From contig DASUUU010000155.1 in assembly GCA_036373915.1 (NCBI GenBank), positions 1 through 22,768 of the forward strand: a stretch of DNA of 22,768 nucleotides, read 5' to 3'. Each line of letters starts with the position of its first letter. Within the stretch, counting starts at the first letter, position 1. This DNA is from JASLBX01 sp036373915. GTDB lineage: Bacteria > Actinomycetota > Actinomycetes > Jiangellales > Jiangellaceae. The position numbers and the translations under genes were made by a program. Below, in pieces: positions 13,934 to 21,776 of the stretch. The notes under the pieces are model-generated. The model was not told where the DNA came from and made no database searches. It was given only the letters and a program-made list of their open reading frames with translations.

Positions 13934-14865
13934 TCGTCGTCTCTGATCCCTCGTTCGAGCCCGAGACGTATGCGTTCCTGCAGCGCGTGGGCACCCAGAA
14001 CGGACCGCTGACGTACGACGAACTGCTCACTGCGCGCGTCCTCGAACCCGACCCTGAACTGGCCGGAAAACCCGAGCCGATCCATTCCCGTGCGGAGGTG
14101 CTGCTGCCGCTCACTGACCGGTCACTCCGGGTCCGGGTCTACGGGCCCGAACTCGTCGAGCCGCGCCCACTGCTGCTCTGGTTGCACGGCGGCGGGTTCG
14201 TCGCCGGAACTCTCGACGACGTGGACGTCACCTGCACCAGGATCGCGTCCAAGGCCGGCGTCGTGGTCGCGTCGCTGGACTACCGGTTGGCGCCGGAGCA
14301 TCCGTATCCGGCCGCGCTCGACGACACTGTCGAAACGCTAGGTTGGCTTGCCGAGCACGGTGGGCTGTTCGGCGGTGACGGGCGGGTGGCGGCCGGCGGG
14401 CAAAGCGCGGGCGCCAACCTCGTCGCTGCGGCCTCGCTCAAGAGGCGCGACAACGGCGTCCCGGCGCCAGTACGTCAGGTGCTCTGCTACCCGACCCTCG
14501 ACTTCGACACGCGGGAGTCCCACAGCGAACACGACACCGGCCTCCTCAGCCACAGCCGGATGCAGTGGTACCACCAGCAGTACCTGGCCGGGCAGCCGGT
14601 GACACCCTACGCCGCTCCGCTGACCAGCCCGGACCTCTCAGGCCTGCCGCCCGCCCTCATCGTCAGCGCGGGTCATGACCCGCTCCGAGATGACGCCCGC
14701 CGCTACACCGAACGCCTGCGAGAATCCGGTGTCGACGTCCGTCACGTCGAGTACCACGCGACGCCGCACGCCTTTCTCAACTTCCCCGGCGCCTTCACGG
14801 CGGCCGCCCGCGCCGCCAACGAGATAGCTGAAGACCTGATCACGTTCTTCCGGCTGCCGCGCTGA
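13930..14865 (+). CDS. Alpha/beta hydrolase, hormone-sensitive-lipase (HSL) family esterase
   Basis: A 311-residue HSL-type (family IV) carboxylesterase. The oxyanion motif is HGGGF (86-90), followed by VVVASLDYRLAPEHPYPAAL, a family hallmark. The nucleophile is Ser159 in G157-Q-S-A-G161, the acid is Asp250 in SAGHDPLRDD, and the base is His280 in ATPHAFLNF. All catalytic parts are present and the length is normal. The GTG at 13930 overlaps the DinB-like stop by 4 bases and follows GGGGAGA. A short acyl-ester substrate is expected from the family. The DinB-like partner and the divergent LysR suggest one inducible catabolic or detoxifying unit. Confidence 0.92.
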   Translation: MIVVSDPSFEPETYAFLQRVGTQNGPLTYDELLTARVLEPDPELAGKPEPIHSRAEVLLPLTDRSLRVRVYGPELVEPRPLLLWLHGGGFVAGTLDDVDVTCTRIASKAGVVVASLDYRLAPEHPYPAALDDTVETLGWLAEHGGLFGGDGRVAAGGQSAGANLVAAASLKRRDNGVPAPVRQVLCYPTLDFDTRESHSEHDTGLLSHSRMQWYHQQYLAGQPVTPYAAPLTSPDLSGLPPALIVSAGHDPLRDDARRYTERLRESGVDVRHVEYHATPHAFLNFPGAFTAAARAANEIAEDLITFFRLPR

Positions 14866-14880
14866 CCCGGCCCCTCTCAT

Positions 14881-14890
14881 CGGTCGACCG
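14881..14890. repeat. 10-bp palindrome between convergent genes
   Basis: CGGTCGACCG is a perfect palindrome in the 27-base gap between the ends of the esterase and the reductase-like gene. It may contribute to termination; nothing more can be said. Confidence 0.3.
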
Positions 14891-14892
14891 GC

Positions 14893-15471
14893 TCAACCTG
14901 TGGTCGCGCGGTCCTCGTGCAGCGGCCCCGCGACCCGGTATCGGGCACAAGTGAAGGCGCCGTTGCGGTACGCCTCCAGCAGTTCCAGGTCGAGCCGGCG
15001 CGGCAGCAGCGGGCGGCCGGCGCCGAGCAGCACGGGCGCGACGTAGGTGATCACCTCGTCGAGCCGGCCGGCGTCCGCGAACTGGCCCGCCAGGTCGCCA
15101 CCGCCCACCACCCACAGGTCCTTGCCGGCGGCAGCCTCGACCATCGCGTCGTACACCGTGCGGACGTCGCCCGACGCGAACCGGACGTCGCCGCCCTCGA
15201 CCGGCTTGAGGTCGCGGCTGGTCATCACCCAGACCGGGATCGAGTAGGGCCACGGGTCGCCGGCCTCCTCCACGACCCGGTCCTGGTGATCGAGGACCCA
15301 CTCGTACGTCGTCGAGCCCATCACCATCGCGCCGATGCCGGCGAAGAACTCGTCGTAGCTGAGCGGCCCTGCCTGGTCCTGCTCCTGCCGGAACAGCCAG
15401 TCGAGCGAGTCGTCGGGGTCCGCGATGAAGCCGTCGAGGGTGGTGGCGGTGTAGTAGGTCAGCTTTGTCAT
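14893..15471 (-). CDS. Dihydrofolate reductase / RibD C-terminal domain family protein
   Basis: A 192-residue protein of the DHFR-like RibD_C family. It shows YYTATTLDGFIADPDDSLDWLF at the N-terminus, MVMGSTTYEWVLDH in the middle, VWVMTSRDL, and DLWVVGGGDLAGQFADAGRLDEVITYVAPVLLGAGRPLL, where VVGGG is the NADPH-binding glycine motif. These small actinobacterial proteins are often called YyaP/YwjB-type reductases and have no proven substrate. The ATG at 15471 has GAGGAG 6 bases upstream and overlaps the stop of the AraC-DinB gene by 4 bases (ATGA), so it is translationally coupled to that regulator and probably its target or partner. Confidence 0.88.
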   Translation of the reverse strand: MTKLTYYTATTLDGFIADPDDSLDWLFRQEQDQAGPLSYDEFFAGIGAMVMGSTTYEWVLDHQDRVVEEAGDPWPYSIPVWVMTSRDLKPVEGGDVRFASGDVRTVYDAMVEAAAGKDLWVVGGGDLAGQFADAGRLDEVITYVAPVLLGAGRPLLPRRLDLELLEAYRNGAFTCARYRVAGPLHEDRATTG

Positions 15472-16379
15472 GAGGTCTCCTCACCGCGCTTCGCGCGGAG
15501 CCAGTTGATGGGGTCGCCGTCACCGGTGTCGGCGCCGGCCACCACCCGCAGCAGGTTGCGGGCGAGCTGGCGGCGATGGGCGGCGTAGGTCAGTACGTGC
15601 GCGACCACACTGCTCATCACGAAGCTCTCCGGCGGATCGCAGAGCGCGTCGATGAGCCGGTCATTCCAGGCACCGCGGCGGTCGATGTCGCGGACCGTCG
15701 CGAGCCAGCGCGGCGCGACCGCGTCGTGGCGGTCGAGGAGCATGGTCGCGCCGGCCCGCTCATCACGCGGCGGGTAGTCCGTGCCCTCGATCGCGGCGAG
15801 CCACACCTCCTTGGTGAAGACGTGGTGCTCGAGGACGTCGGCGATGGACTGCTCCTCGCCCTCCCAGCTGGTGACCGTGTTGCCCGGCAACCGCTGCCGG
15901 CGGAACTCCTCGTCCGGCAGGCCCTTCGCGAGCTCCAGCAGCCGTCGAGTGTCGTCGAGGTCGTGCTCGACAAGCTGTTCGGTCAGTGGATTCATCGTGC
16001 GCTCCGCAGTGTGCACCCACAGCGAGGTGGGTGGATGGAAGTGGATCCCGTTCGGCGCCGGTAGCCAGTGGCTCACCGGGGTCGTGCTCGGCGGATGCCC
16101 GAACGCCCTGGTGAACGCCCGGCTGAAGCCCTCGACCGACTCGTATCCCGCCTCCCAAGCGGCGTCCGTCACCGACATGCCATTGCGCAGCCGCCACGCG
16201 GCCCGCTCCAGCATCACGCGCCGCCGCATCGCCACCGGCGGCTCTCCGGTTCCGCGGGTGAGCTGGTGGCTCAAGTGGTATTCCGATGTGTAAGCATCAC
16301 CGGCCATGTCGGCGAGCGATCGGTTGCCTTCGTCGAGCACGGCATCGAGCAGCTTGCGCAGCCGATCTCGGGTGGTCAT
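15468..16379 (-). CDS. AraC-type helix-turn-helix regulator fused to a DinB domain
   Basis: A 303-residue two-domain protein. Residues 1-105 are a full AraC/XylS DNA-binding unit: LADMAGDAYTSEYHLSHQLTRGTGEPP for the first helix-turn-helix and MSVTDAAWEAGYESVEGFSRAFTRAFGHPP for the second, ending as AraC proteins do. Residues about 128-290 are a DinB-like four-helix bundle with LEHHVFTKEVWLAAI and VVAHVLTYAAHRRQLA, keeping the histidines typical of that fold. Here the DNA-binding unit comes first and the DinB domain probably senses a small molecule or metal. The ATG at 16379 lacks a ribosome binding site. Its stop overlaps the start of the DHFR-like gene by 4 bases. Confidence 0.85.
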   Translation of the reverse strand: MTTRDRLRKLLDAVLDEGNRSLADMAGDAYTSEYHLSHQLTRGTGEPPVAMRRRVMLERAAWRLRNGMSVTDAAWEAGYESVEGFSRAFTRAFGHPPSTTPVSHWLPAPNGIHFHPPTSLWVHTAERTMNPLTEQLVEHDLDDTRRLLELAKGLPDEEFRRQRLPGNTVTSWEGEEQSIADVLEHHVFTKEVWLAAIEGTDYPPRDERAGATMLLDRHDAVAPRWLATVRDIDRRGAWNDRLIDALCDPPESFVMSSVVAHVLTYAAHRRQLARNLLRVVAGADTGDGDPINWLRAKRGEETS

Positions 16380-16453
16380 ACGGCTAGTGTGCCCGGCACG
16401 GGCGACGCGGCGCTTGACCGTTCTTGTGCTTCTCGAACCCGGCGAGCGGTGTC

Positions 16454-18955
16454 TCAGAGCCTCGGGTCGACGGGCTCGGATTCAAGGGCAAGGACGGCGA
16501 AGACCGACTGGTGCACCTTCCACAGCGGCTCGTGATCGACGAAAGCCGTCAGCGCCTCCAGGCCGAGCCCGTGCTCGCGCATGGCGAGCTGTCGCTTCTT
16601 GCCGAGGTGCCGTTCACGGAGTACGTCGAGCGAATCGGTGTAGTCGGGCCCATAGATGATGCGGAGATACTCGCGGCCACGCACCTTGATGCCCGGCTGG
16701 ACCCGTCCCTCGGTCAGATGGGCGGGCTTTACCACCATGCCCTCTCCCCCGCCGGCCGTCAGGTCCAGCCACCAGTTGGTAGCCGCCTCGCGCTCCCGCG
16801 GGGATGACACGTCAACGAACAGGTGCCGGGTCGGCGTGATCAGCTCGCCCTCCAGCTTCGCCAGTTCGGCGAGGTGCCACTCGTGGGACTCGGTGAGCGC
16901 AAGCGCCCGGCCCTCGGCGGCGAGGATCTGAAACGGGGCGAGGGTGACTTCGTCCAACCCGTCTGTCGGGCGGACGTAGGCGGCGTAGGCAGCACGGAAG
17001 GCCTCGGCGTTGGCGAGCCGCCGCCGTGCCTGCGCGACCTGGTCGGCAACGTCAAGACCGCGCGACGTGGCCTGCTCCAGTACAGCCGCTGCTTCCGGAA
17101 GCACCTGGCGGGCGGCCGCGCCCACAGCGGCGTACTGTGACTTGATCAGGTCGATCGCCTTGGCCGACCACGGCAGCAGCTCGCAGTCGAGCGCAAGCCA
17201 GTCGGTGTCGAGCGACTCGAACAGTGGCGCCGCCGTGGCGCGCAGTCGCTCCACCAACTCCGTCGTGTCGGGGAAGAACGGACGGCCGGTGCGCGTGAAG
17301 ACGACTCCGGTCGCGCCGTCTCCGACCCCGAAGCGGCGCTCGGCGGCGTCGGCGTCCTGTGCGATAACGGCGATCGCACGGGAGCCCATGTGCTTCTCTT
17401 CACACACGACGCGGGTAACGCCCCAGCCGGCGTACTCCTCGAACGCTTGCTCCGGGTGCTCCAGGAACCCATCGCGCTTCGACGTGGCCACCGGCGAAAT
17501 CGTCGGCGGCAGGTAGATGAGCCAGCGCGGGTCGACGGCGAACCGGCTCATGACCTCGAGCGCGGCAGCAGCGTTCTCCTCGGGGATCTTGACCTTGCCG
17601 GCGTGCGTAGTCTCCAGCCAGCGGGTGCCGGCCACGTCGCCGATCTTGAGCACCGAGGGCTCGCGGTCGCCTGCCGTTGGCCTGAGCGGACGAACGGGCT
17701 CGTACCACTCCTGCTCGGCCGGCACAGAGACGATCTCGCGCTCGGGGTAGCGCAGTGCGCTGAGCGCGCCGCCGAAGACGACGCCGGTATCGAGGCAGAT
17801 GGTGTTGTTGATCCACTCGGCCTTCGGCACGGGGGTGTGGCCGTAGACGACCATCGCCTTACCGCGGTACTCCTGCGCCCAGGGGTAGCGGACCGGCAGC
17901 CCGTACTCGTCGGTCTCACCCGTGGTGTCGCCGTAGAGAGCGAACGATCGGACTCGCCCCGAGGAGCGTCCGTGGTAGGACTCCTTCAGGCCGGCGTGCG
18001 CGACGACGAGCTTGCCGTCATCCAGGACGTAGTGGCTGATGAGCCCGTCCATGAACTCGAGGGCCTTGTTGCGGAAAGCCTCCGCCTCGGCCTCCAGCTG
18101 CGTCAGTGACTCGGCCAGGCCGTGTGAGACGGTCACCTTCGCTCCCTTGAGGGCGCGGACCAGCTTGGCCTCGTGGTTGCCGGATACGCACAGGGCGGTC
18201 CCGGCCTCCACCATGCCCATCACAAGGCGGAGGACGCCTGGCGTGTCGGGGCCACGGTCGACGAGGTCACCGACGAAGACCGCCTGGCGCCCCTCTGGAT
18301 GCGACGCTCCGACGGCCAGTTCACCGTCGTACTCGAACTTCCAGCCGAGCTCGGTCAAGAGCGTGCGGAGCTCGGAGGCACAGCCGTGGACGTCACCGAT
18401 GATGTCGAACGGGCCGTGAATCTCCCTGCGGTCGTTCCAGGGCTTCTCCCGGACGACGTTGACCGATTCGATCTCGTCGACGCCACGCAGCACGTGGACG
18501 CGCCGGAATCCCTCCTTGTTGAGCCGCCCGAGCGAACGTTTGAGATCACGGTACTGTCGCGAGACGACGTGGCTGCCGAAGTCGCGGTCGGGCCGCTGCC
18601 TGTTCCGCTCGATGGCGAGCGCCTCGGGGACGTCGAGGACGATGGCGTCGACGAGTACGTCGTGGCTCTTGGCGAGCTTGATCAGCGAGGCGCGGGCAGC
18701 CCGCTGGACATTTGTCGCGTCGACCACCGTGAGCAGACCGCGGCGCAGCCGGGCGCCGGCGATGTAGTGCAGCACATCGAATGCATCGGACGTTGCGGAC
18801 TGATCGTTCTCGTCGTCCGCAACCAATCCCCGGCAGAAATCGCTGGAGATCACCTCCGTCGGTTTGAAATGGGTCCGCGCGAACACCGACTTCCCGCTGC
18901 CGGAGACGCCGACAAGCACGACGAGCCCCATCGACGGGATCCGCAGTTCACTCAT
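16454..18955 (-). CDS. pnkp: Polynucleotide kinase-phosphatase-ligase, bacterial RNA repair (Pnkp)
   Basis: An 833-residue three-domain RNA repair enzyme. Residues 1-170 are a 5'-OH kinase with P-loop GVSGSGKS (16-23) and VVDATNVQ after it. Residues 180-420 are a binuclear metallophosphatase of the calcineurin type: GDVHG (187-191), GDLVDRG (229-235), GNHE (259-262), VAHAGL (His320) and YGHTP (His373). From about 470 on is an adenylyltransferase (ligase) whose nucleophile is Lys521 in EKHMGSR. All signature residues are present. The enzyme heals 5'-OH and 2',3'-cyclic phosphate ends and, with Hen1, seals broken RNA. The frame opens at 19015, but the ATG at 18955 has AAAGGAGG 6 bases upstream. 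It overlaps the Hen1 stop by 8 bases. Confidence 0.95.
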   Translation of the reverse strand: MSELRIPSMGLVVLVGVSGSGKSVFARTHFKPTEVISSDFCRGLVADDENDQSATSDAFDVLHYIAGARLRRGLLTVVDATNVQRAARASLIKLAKSHDVLVDAIVLDVPEALAIERNRQRPDRDFGSHVVSRQYRDLKRSLGRLNKEGFRRVHVLRGVDEIESVNVVREKPWNDRREIHGPFDIIGDVHGCASELRTLLTELGWKFEYDGELAVGASHPEGRQAVFVGDLVDRGPDTPGVLRLVMGMVEAGTALCVSGNHEAKLVRALKGAKVTVSHGLAESLTQLEAEAEAFRNKALEFMDGLISHYVLDDGKLVVAHAGLKESYHGRSSGRVRSFALYGDTTGETDEYGLPVRYPWAQEYRGKAMVVYGHTPVPKAEWINNTICLDTGVVFGGALSALRYPEREIVSVPAEQEWYEPVRPLRPTAGDREPSVLKIGDVAGTRWLETTHAGKVKIPEENAAAALEVMSRFAVDPRWLIYLPPTISPVATSKRDGFLEHPEQAFEEYAGWGVTRVVCEEKHMGSRAIAVIAQDADAAERRFGVGDGATGVVFTRTGRPFFPDTTELVERLRATAAPLFESLDTDWLALDCELLPWSAKAIDLIKSQYAAVGAAARQVLPEAAAVLEQATSRGLDVADQVAQARRRLANAEAFRAAYAAYVRPTDGLDEVTLAPFQILAAEGRALALTESHEWHLAELAKLEGELITPTRHLFVDVSSPREREAATNWWLDLTAGGGEGMVVKPAHLTEGRVQPGIKVRGREYLRIIYGPDYTDSLDVLRERHLGKKRQLAMREHGLGLEALTAFVDHEPLWKVHQSVFAVLALESEPVDPRL

Positions 18956-20363
18956 CGGCCACCTCCTTTCGCGTGAAGACCGCCATCTGAGTGGGGTTGC
19001 CGAGGGTCTGGTCAAGGTCGCCGATGCCGCGCCGTTCGACGGTGTAGCCGTACGTCGCCGCGACGCGGTCGGACCACTGCGTGAACTCCTCGCGGGTCCA
19101 CTCGAAGCGGTGGTCCGGGTGGCGCATGCCCGCGAGTCCCTCGTAGAGCGCGTTGTACTCGCCGTTGGGTGTGGTCACGATCACCGCGCCCGGCTTGGCC
19201 GCGCCGAACACGACATGCTCCAGCGCCTCCAACCGGGCCGGGTCGACGTGCTCGACGACCTCCATGAGGACGGCGGCGTCGAACCCGGCAAACCGCTCGT
19301 CCTCGTAGGTGAGTGCGCCCTGGAACAGCTCGACACGCTCCGCCTGGCGCTCGCTCATGCGGTCTAGGTGCAGCCGCCGGGCGGCGTACTGGACCGCACG
19401 AGTCGAAACATCGCTCCCGGCGACCTTGGTGAACGCCGAGGTCTTGACCAGGCGCTGGAGAAACCGGCCGGAACCGCAGCCCAGGTCGATGACCGAGATG
19501 GCACCGAGCTCGAGCAGGGCCTGGTGGACGGCTTCGTGGCGCTGGATGTTCAGCGGGACGCGCTCCTGTTCCGGCTGCAGTACCTCTTCCTCTTCTGCCG
19601 GCTCCACGGCGTCCTCGACCTCATCGCCCGACTCCGCAAGACGAGCGAGGGCCACGCGGGTCAGGCCACCGCGCCACCGTCCGAGATAGCGGCGGGTGAT
19701 GAGGTTCTTGTCGGGGTGATTCGAGAGCCACCCCTCACCTGAGCGCAGCAGCTTGTCGACCTCATCGGGTCCCTGCCAGTAGTGCTTGGACTCATCGAGC
19801 ACAGGGAGCAGCACGTACAACTGGTTGAGGGCGTCGGCGAGCCGGACGGTGCCCACGAGACCAAGCCTGACGTAGTGGGAGTCGCCCCATTCGGCGAAGG
19901 CGTCATCGAGCGCGATCGGCTCGGCCTCCACCGTCCAACCCAAGGGCTCGAAGAGTCGGTGGGCGATCTCGACACCACCGCGGCACGGCAGCACCGGGAT
20001 CGTGATCTCGAGTGGGATCGCGGAGTCCGCGAGCTCCTGCTTCGCGTTGCAGCGGCCGCTGCGCGCGGTGCTGAACACGTCTGCCATCGCGACTCCAAGC
20101 AGGGAGGACGCCGCGTAGGACCGATCGTTGACGTACTGCGCGAGGCTGAAATCCGGAGCATTCTTGGCCCGCGACCTCGCCAACCGGATCGGGTCGACTT
20201 CGAGCATCAGGGCAACCGTGCAGCGCTCCTCGGTGGCTTCGGGATACAAGACCGTCGCCGTGCCGAACGACTGCATGAACTGCTGCACACGGTCGGGATG
20301 CTTGTGCAGCAGGAAGCCGAGATCGGTCGCCGGTTTGTGCGTGGTCGAAACTGTCAGGAGCAC
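18948..20363 (-). CDS. hen1: RNA 3'-terminal ribose 2'-O-methyltransferase Hen1
   Basis: A 471-residue bacterial Hen1. The N-terminal half, LLTVSTTHKPATDLGFLLHKHPDRVQ onward in outline, is the domain known to activate the Pnkp ligase. The C-terminal methyltransferase has the SAM loop DLGCGSGR (293-300), the metal-binding EVVEHVD (Glu368, Glu371, His372) and HPDHRFEWTR with His418, the set needed for Mn-dependent 2'-O-methylation. An acidic linker (about 245-268) joins the halves. The frame is open to 20456, but this would overlap the upstream gene. The GTG at 20363 aligns with the family's usual 'MLLTISTTH' start, though its ribosome binding site is poor. It overlaps pnkp by 8 bases. Confidence 0.94.
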   Translation of the reverse strand: MLLTVSTTHKPATDLGFLLHKHPDRVQQFMQSFGTATVLYPEATEERCTVALMLEVDPIRLARSRAKNAPDFSLAQYVNDRSYAASSLLGVAMADVFSTARSGRCNAKQELADSAIPLEITIPVLPCRGGVEIAHRLFEPLGWTVEAEPIALDDAFAEWGDSHYVRLGLVGTVRLADALNQLYVLLPVLDESKHYWQGPDEVDKLLRSGEGWLSNHPDKNLITRRYLGRWRGGLTRVALARLAESGDEVEDAVEPAEEEEVLQPEQERVPLNIQRHEAVHQALLELGAISVIDLGCGSGRFLQRLVKTSAFTKVAGSDVSTRAVQYAARRLHLDRMSERQAERVELFQGALTYEDERFAGFDAAVLMEVVEHVDPARLEALEHVVFGAAKPGAVIVTTPNGEYNALYEGLAGMRHPDHRFEWTREEFTQWSDRVAATYGYTVERRGIGDLDQTLGNPTQMAVFTRKEVADE

Positions 20364-20397
20364 CTGCCAAGTCTGCCCGAGGCGTGCAATCCCTTTT

Positions 20398-20937
20398 TCA
20401 CAGCGCTCGCAACGATCCGTCCAGCATCCGTAGCAGCTCGCCGGCACGACGGCCACCCCCAGGGGGGTGCGGGTACCGCGTCAGGACGCTGACCACGATC
20501 GGATCGGCCAGGTCCGCTGCCTTACCGATGCAAGCGGCGCCCACGCCCGGGTCGCCGCCGGCATCGAGCTCGATTGCCCGGGCCGCATGAGCGGCTGATC
20601 CGAGGATGTGCACAACCTGGGTCGCCTTCGCCAGCGGGTGCAGGTACGCAGCTGCCGCCGCGTGACCTGTCGCCCGTGCTGCGTTAGCGGCGGCTTCACG
20701 GCCCATCTCGTGCGCCGCCCGGGCCGCCCTGTGCGCGGCCAATGCTGTCACGCGTAGCGCTTGCGTGCGGTCGGCTCCGGCGGCGAACTCGCGCGCTTCT
20801 TCAAGGGCATCGCGTGGCCGCGAATCGTCCGGGCAATCACGCTCGAAGATCGCCAGAGCCGGCTCTGCGCAGGCCACGGCGTAGGCCGCGATCTCGCGCA
20901 GTTCGGCCATGCTGAGTTCGACCATTTGGTCAGGCAC
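20398..20937 (-). CDS. Imm5-like putative immunity protein
   Basis: A 179-residue, mostly helical, Ala-rich protein. It begins with ELSMAELREIAAYAVACAEPALAIFE, then DCPDDSRPRDALEEAREFA, then a run of Ala/His helices (RVTALAAHRAARAAHEMGREA, AARATGHAAAAAYLHPLAKATQVVHILG). The 'P.D.RPR.AIE.AR.FA' and 'GHAAA.A' segments are those of proteins called Imm5 or putative immunity protein, which were named from polymorphic-toxin loci. The true role of the family is not established. The start is uncertain: GTG 20937 is used, with ATG at 20925 or 20910 possible, none with a clear ribosome binding site. It ends 34 bases before hen1 on the same strand, so one transcript is likely. Confidence 0.7.
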   Translation of the reverse strand: MPDQMVELSMAELREIAAYAVACAEPALAIFERDCPDDSRPRDALEEAREFAAGADRTQALRVTALAAHRAARAAHEMGREAAANAARATGHAAAAAYLHPLAKATQVVHILGSAAHAARAIELDAGGDPGVGAACIGKAADLADPIVVSVLTRYPHPPGGGRRAGELLRMLDGSLRAL

Positions 20938-21022
20938 GACTGCATTGTTGCGGATGCGCGCCGGCCACCCCTCTGGGCGCCCCCGGCCCCGGCCCGCGTC
21001 AGTGGGAGCGCGTGGGCTGGTG

Positions 21023-21763
21023 TCAAGGACCCATCCAGGCGTGAGCCCACCGCCCGCCGACCTGCGAGATCCAATGTTTCGACGGACGCTCTTGGATCTG
21101 CGGGTATCTCGCCGGGTCCGGGTGGTCTGGATTGACCTTGGCGCCTAGCCGGACGACGTGGTCGACGAGCCGGCGCAGCACAGCACTCGCACCGGAGACG
21201 GTCTCCCCATCGTCGATAAGCGTTGGCAGGGTGCCGGTGCCCAGTTGCAGCCATTCCGCCCGCCAACTGCGGACCCGCCGCCAGGCGCTGGTGGTGATCG
21301 GTTCGCGGTTCATGCTCACCGCGTACCCGAACCGCCGCATTGGTTCGCAGCTGCCGTTACCCCGAAGGAGGGGTCCCGCGAGTCGGGTGCGAAGCACCTC
21401 GGGATCTCCGATGTCGGCGTGCTCGACCCAATAGCCCTCAAGCAGTACACGTCGCACGTCGGCGGCGACTCCCGCTTCATAGGCCGCGGCGTACCCGGAC
21501 ACCGCCGCCCGCGTGTTCGGAACGACGCCGGGCAGCGCCGATGAGAGAGCACCGTCGGCAAGAAGCGGAGCCGCTATGGCGAACTCGGCATCGACTGCGG
21601 CCCGCTCGTCGGGCCCCCACGGACGTGCCGACACTGTCAGCCGCGGCTCGCGCTCCACTGCGCGCCAGTCCACCTCGAAGCCGGCGGCAGTGAGCGCGTC
21701 CACCCCTCGACCGGCCAGGCAGCAGCACGGGAAGCCGAAGTCGGCATACAACACGGGTGCCAT
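21023..21763 (-). CDS. DsbA-family-like thioredoxin-fold protein with altered active site
   Basis: A 246-residue protein whose start, VLYADFGFPCCCLAGRGVDAL, matches the DsbA/FrnE-like opening strand 'YADF.CP.CYLA..R.DAL'. The usual first Cys of CPxC is Phe11 (TTC, 21731-21733), leaving Cys14 as the only cysteine in register, with Cys13 and Cys15 beside it. The middle (ALPGVVPNTRAAVSGYAAAYEAG) is the helical insert typical of FrnE-type DsbA proteins, and VEHADIGDPEVLRTRLA and a thioredoxin cis-Pro-like stretch follow. There is no signal peptide, so it is cytoplasmic. It starts 13 bases after the DUF2249 gene and is probably co-transcribed with it. A disulfide-exchange role of the normal kind is doubtful. 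Confidence 0.72.
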   Translation of the reverse strand: MAPVLYADFGFPCCCLAGRGVDALTAAGFEVDWRAVEREPRLTVSARPWGPDERAAVDAEFAIAAPLLADGALSSALPGVVPNTRAAVSGYAAAYEAGVAADVRRVLLEGYWVEHADIGDPEVLRTRLAGPLLRGNGSCEPMRRFGYAVSMNREPITTSAWRRVRSWRAEWLQLGTGTLPTLIDDGETVSGASAVLRRLVDHVVRLGAKVNPDHPDPARYPQIQERPSKHWISQVGGRWAHAWMGP

Positions 21764-21776
21764 TCGGATACCGGCC

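Noticed and set aside
18948..20456. Longer Hen1 starting at 20456
   Set aside because: It would overlap the end of the immunity-like gene by 59 bases, and the added residues do not belong to the Hen1 family, whose proteins begin at the LLTxSTTH segment.
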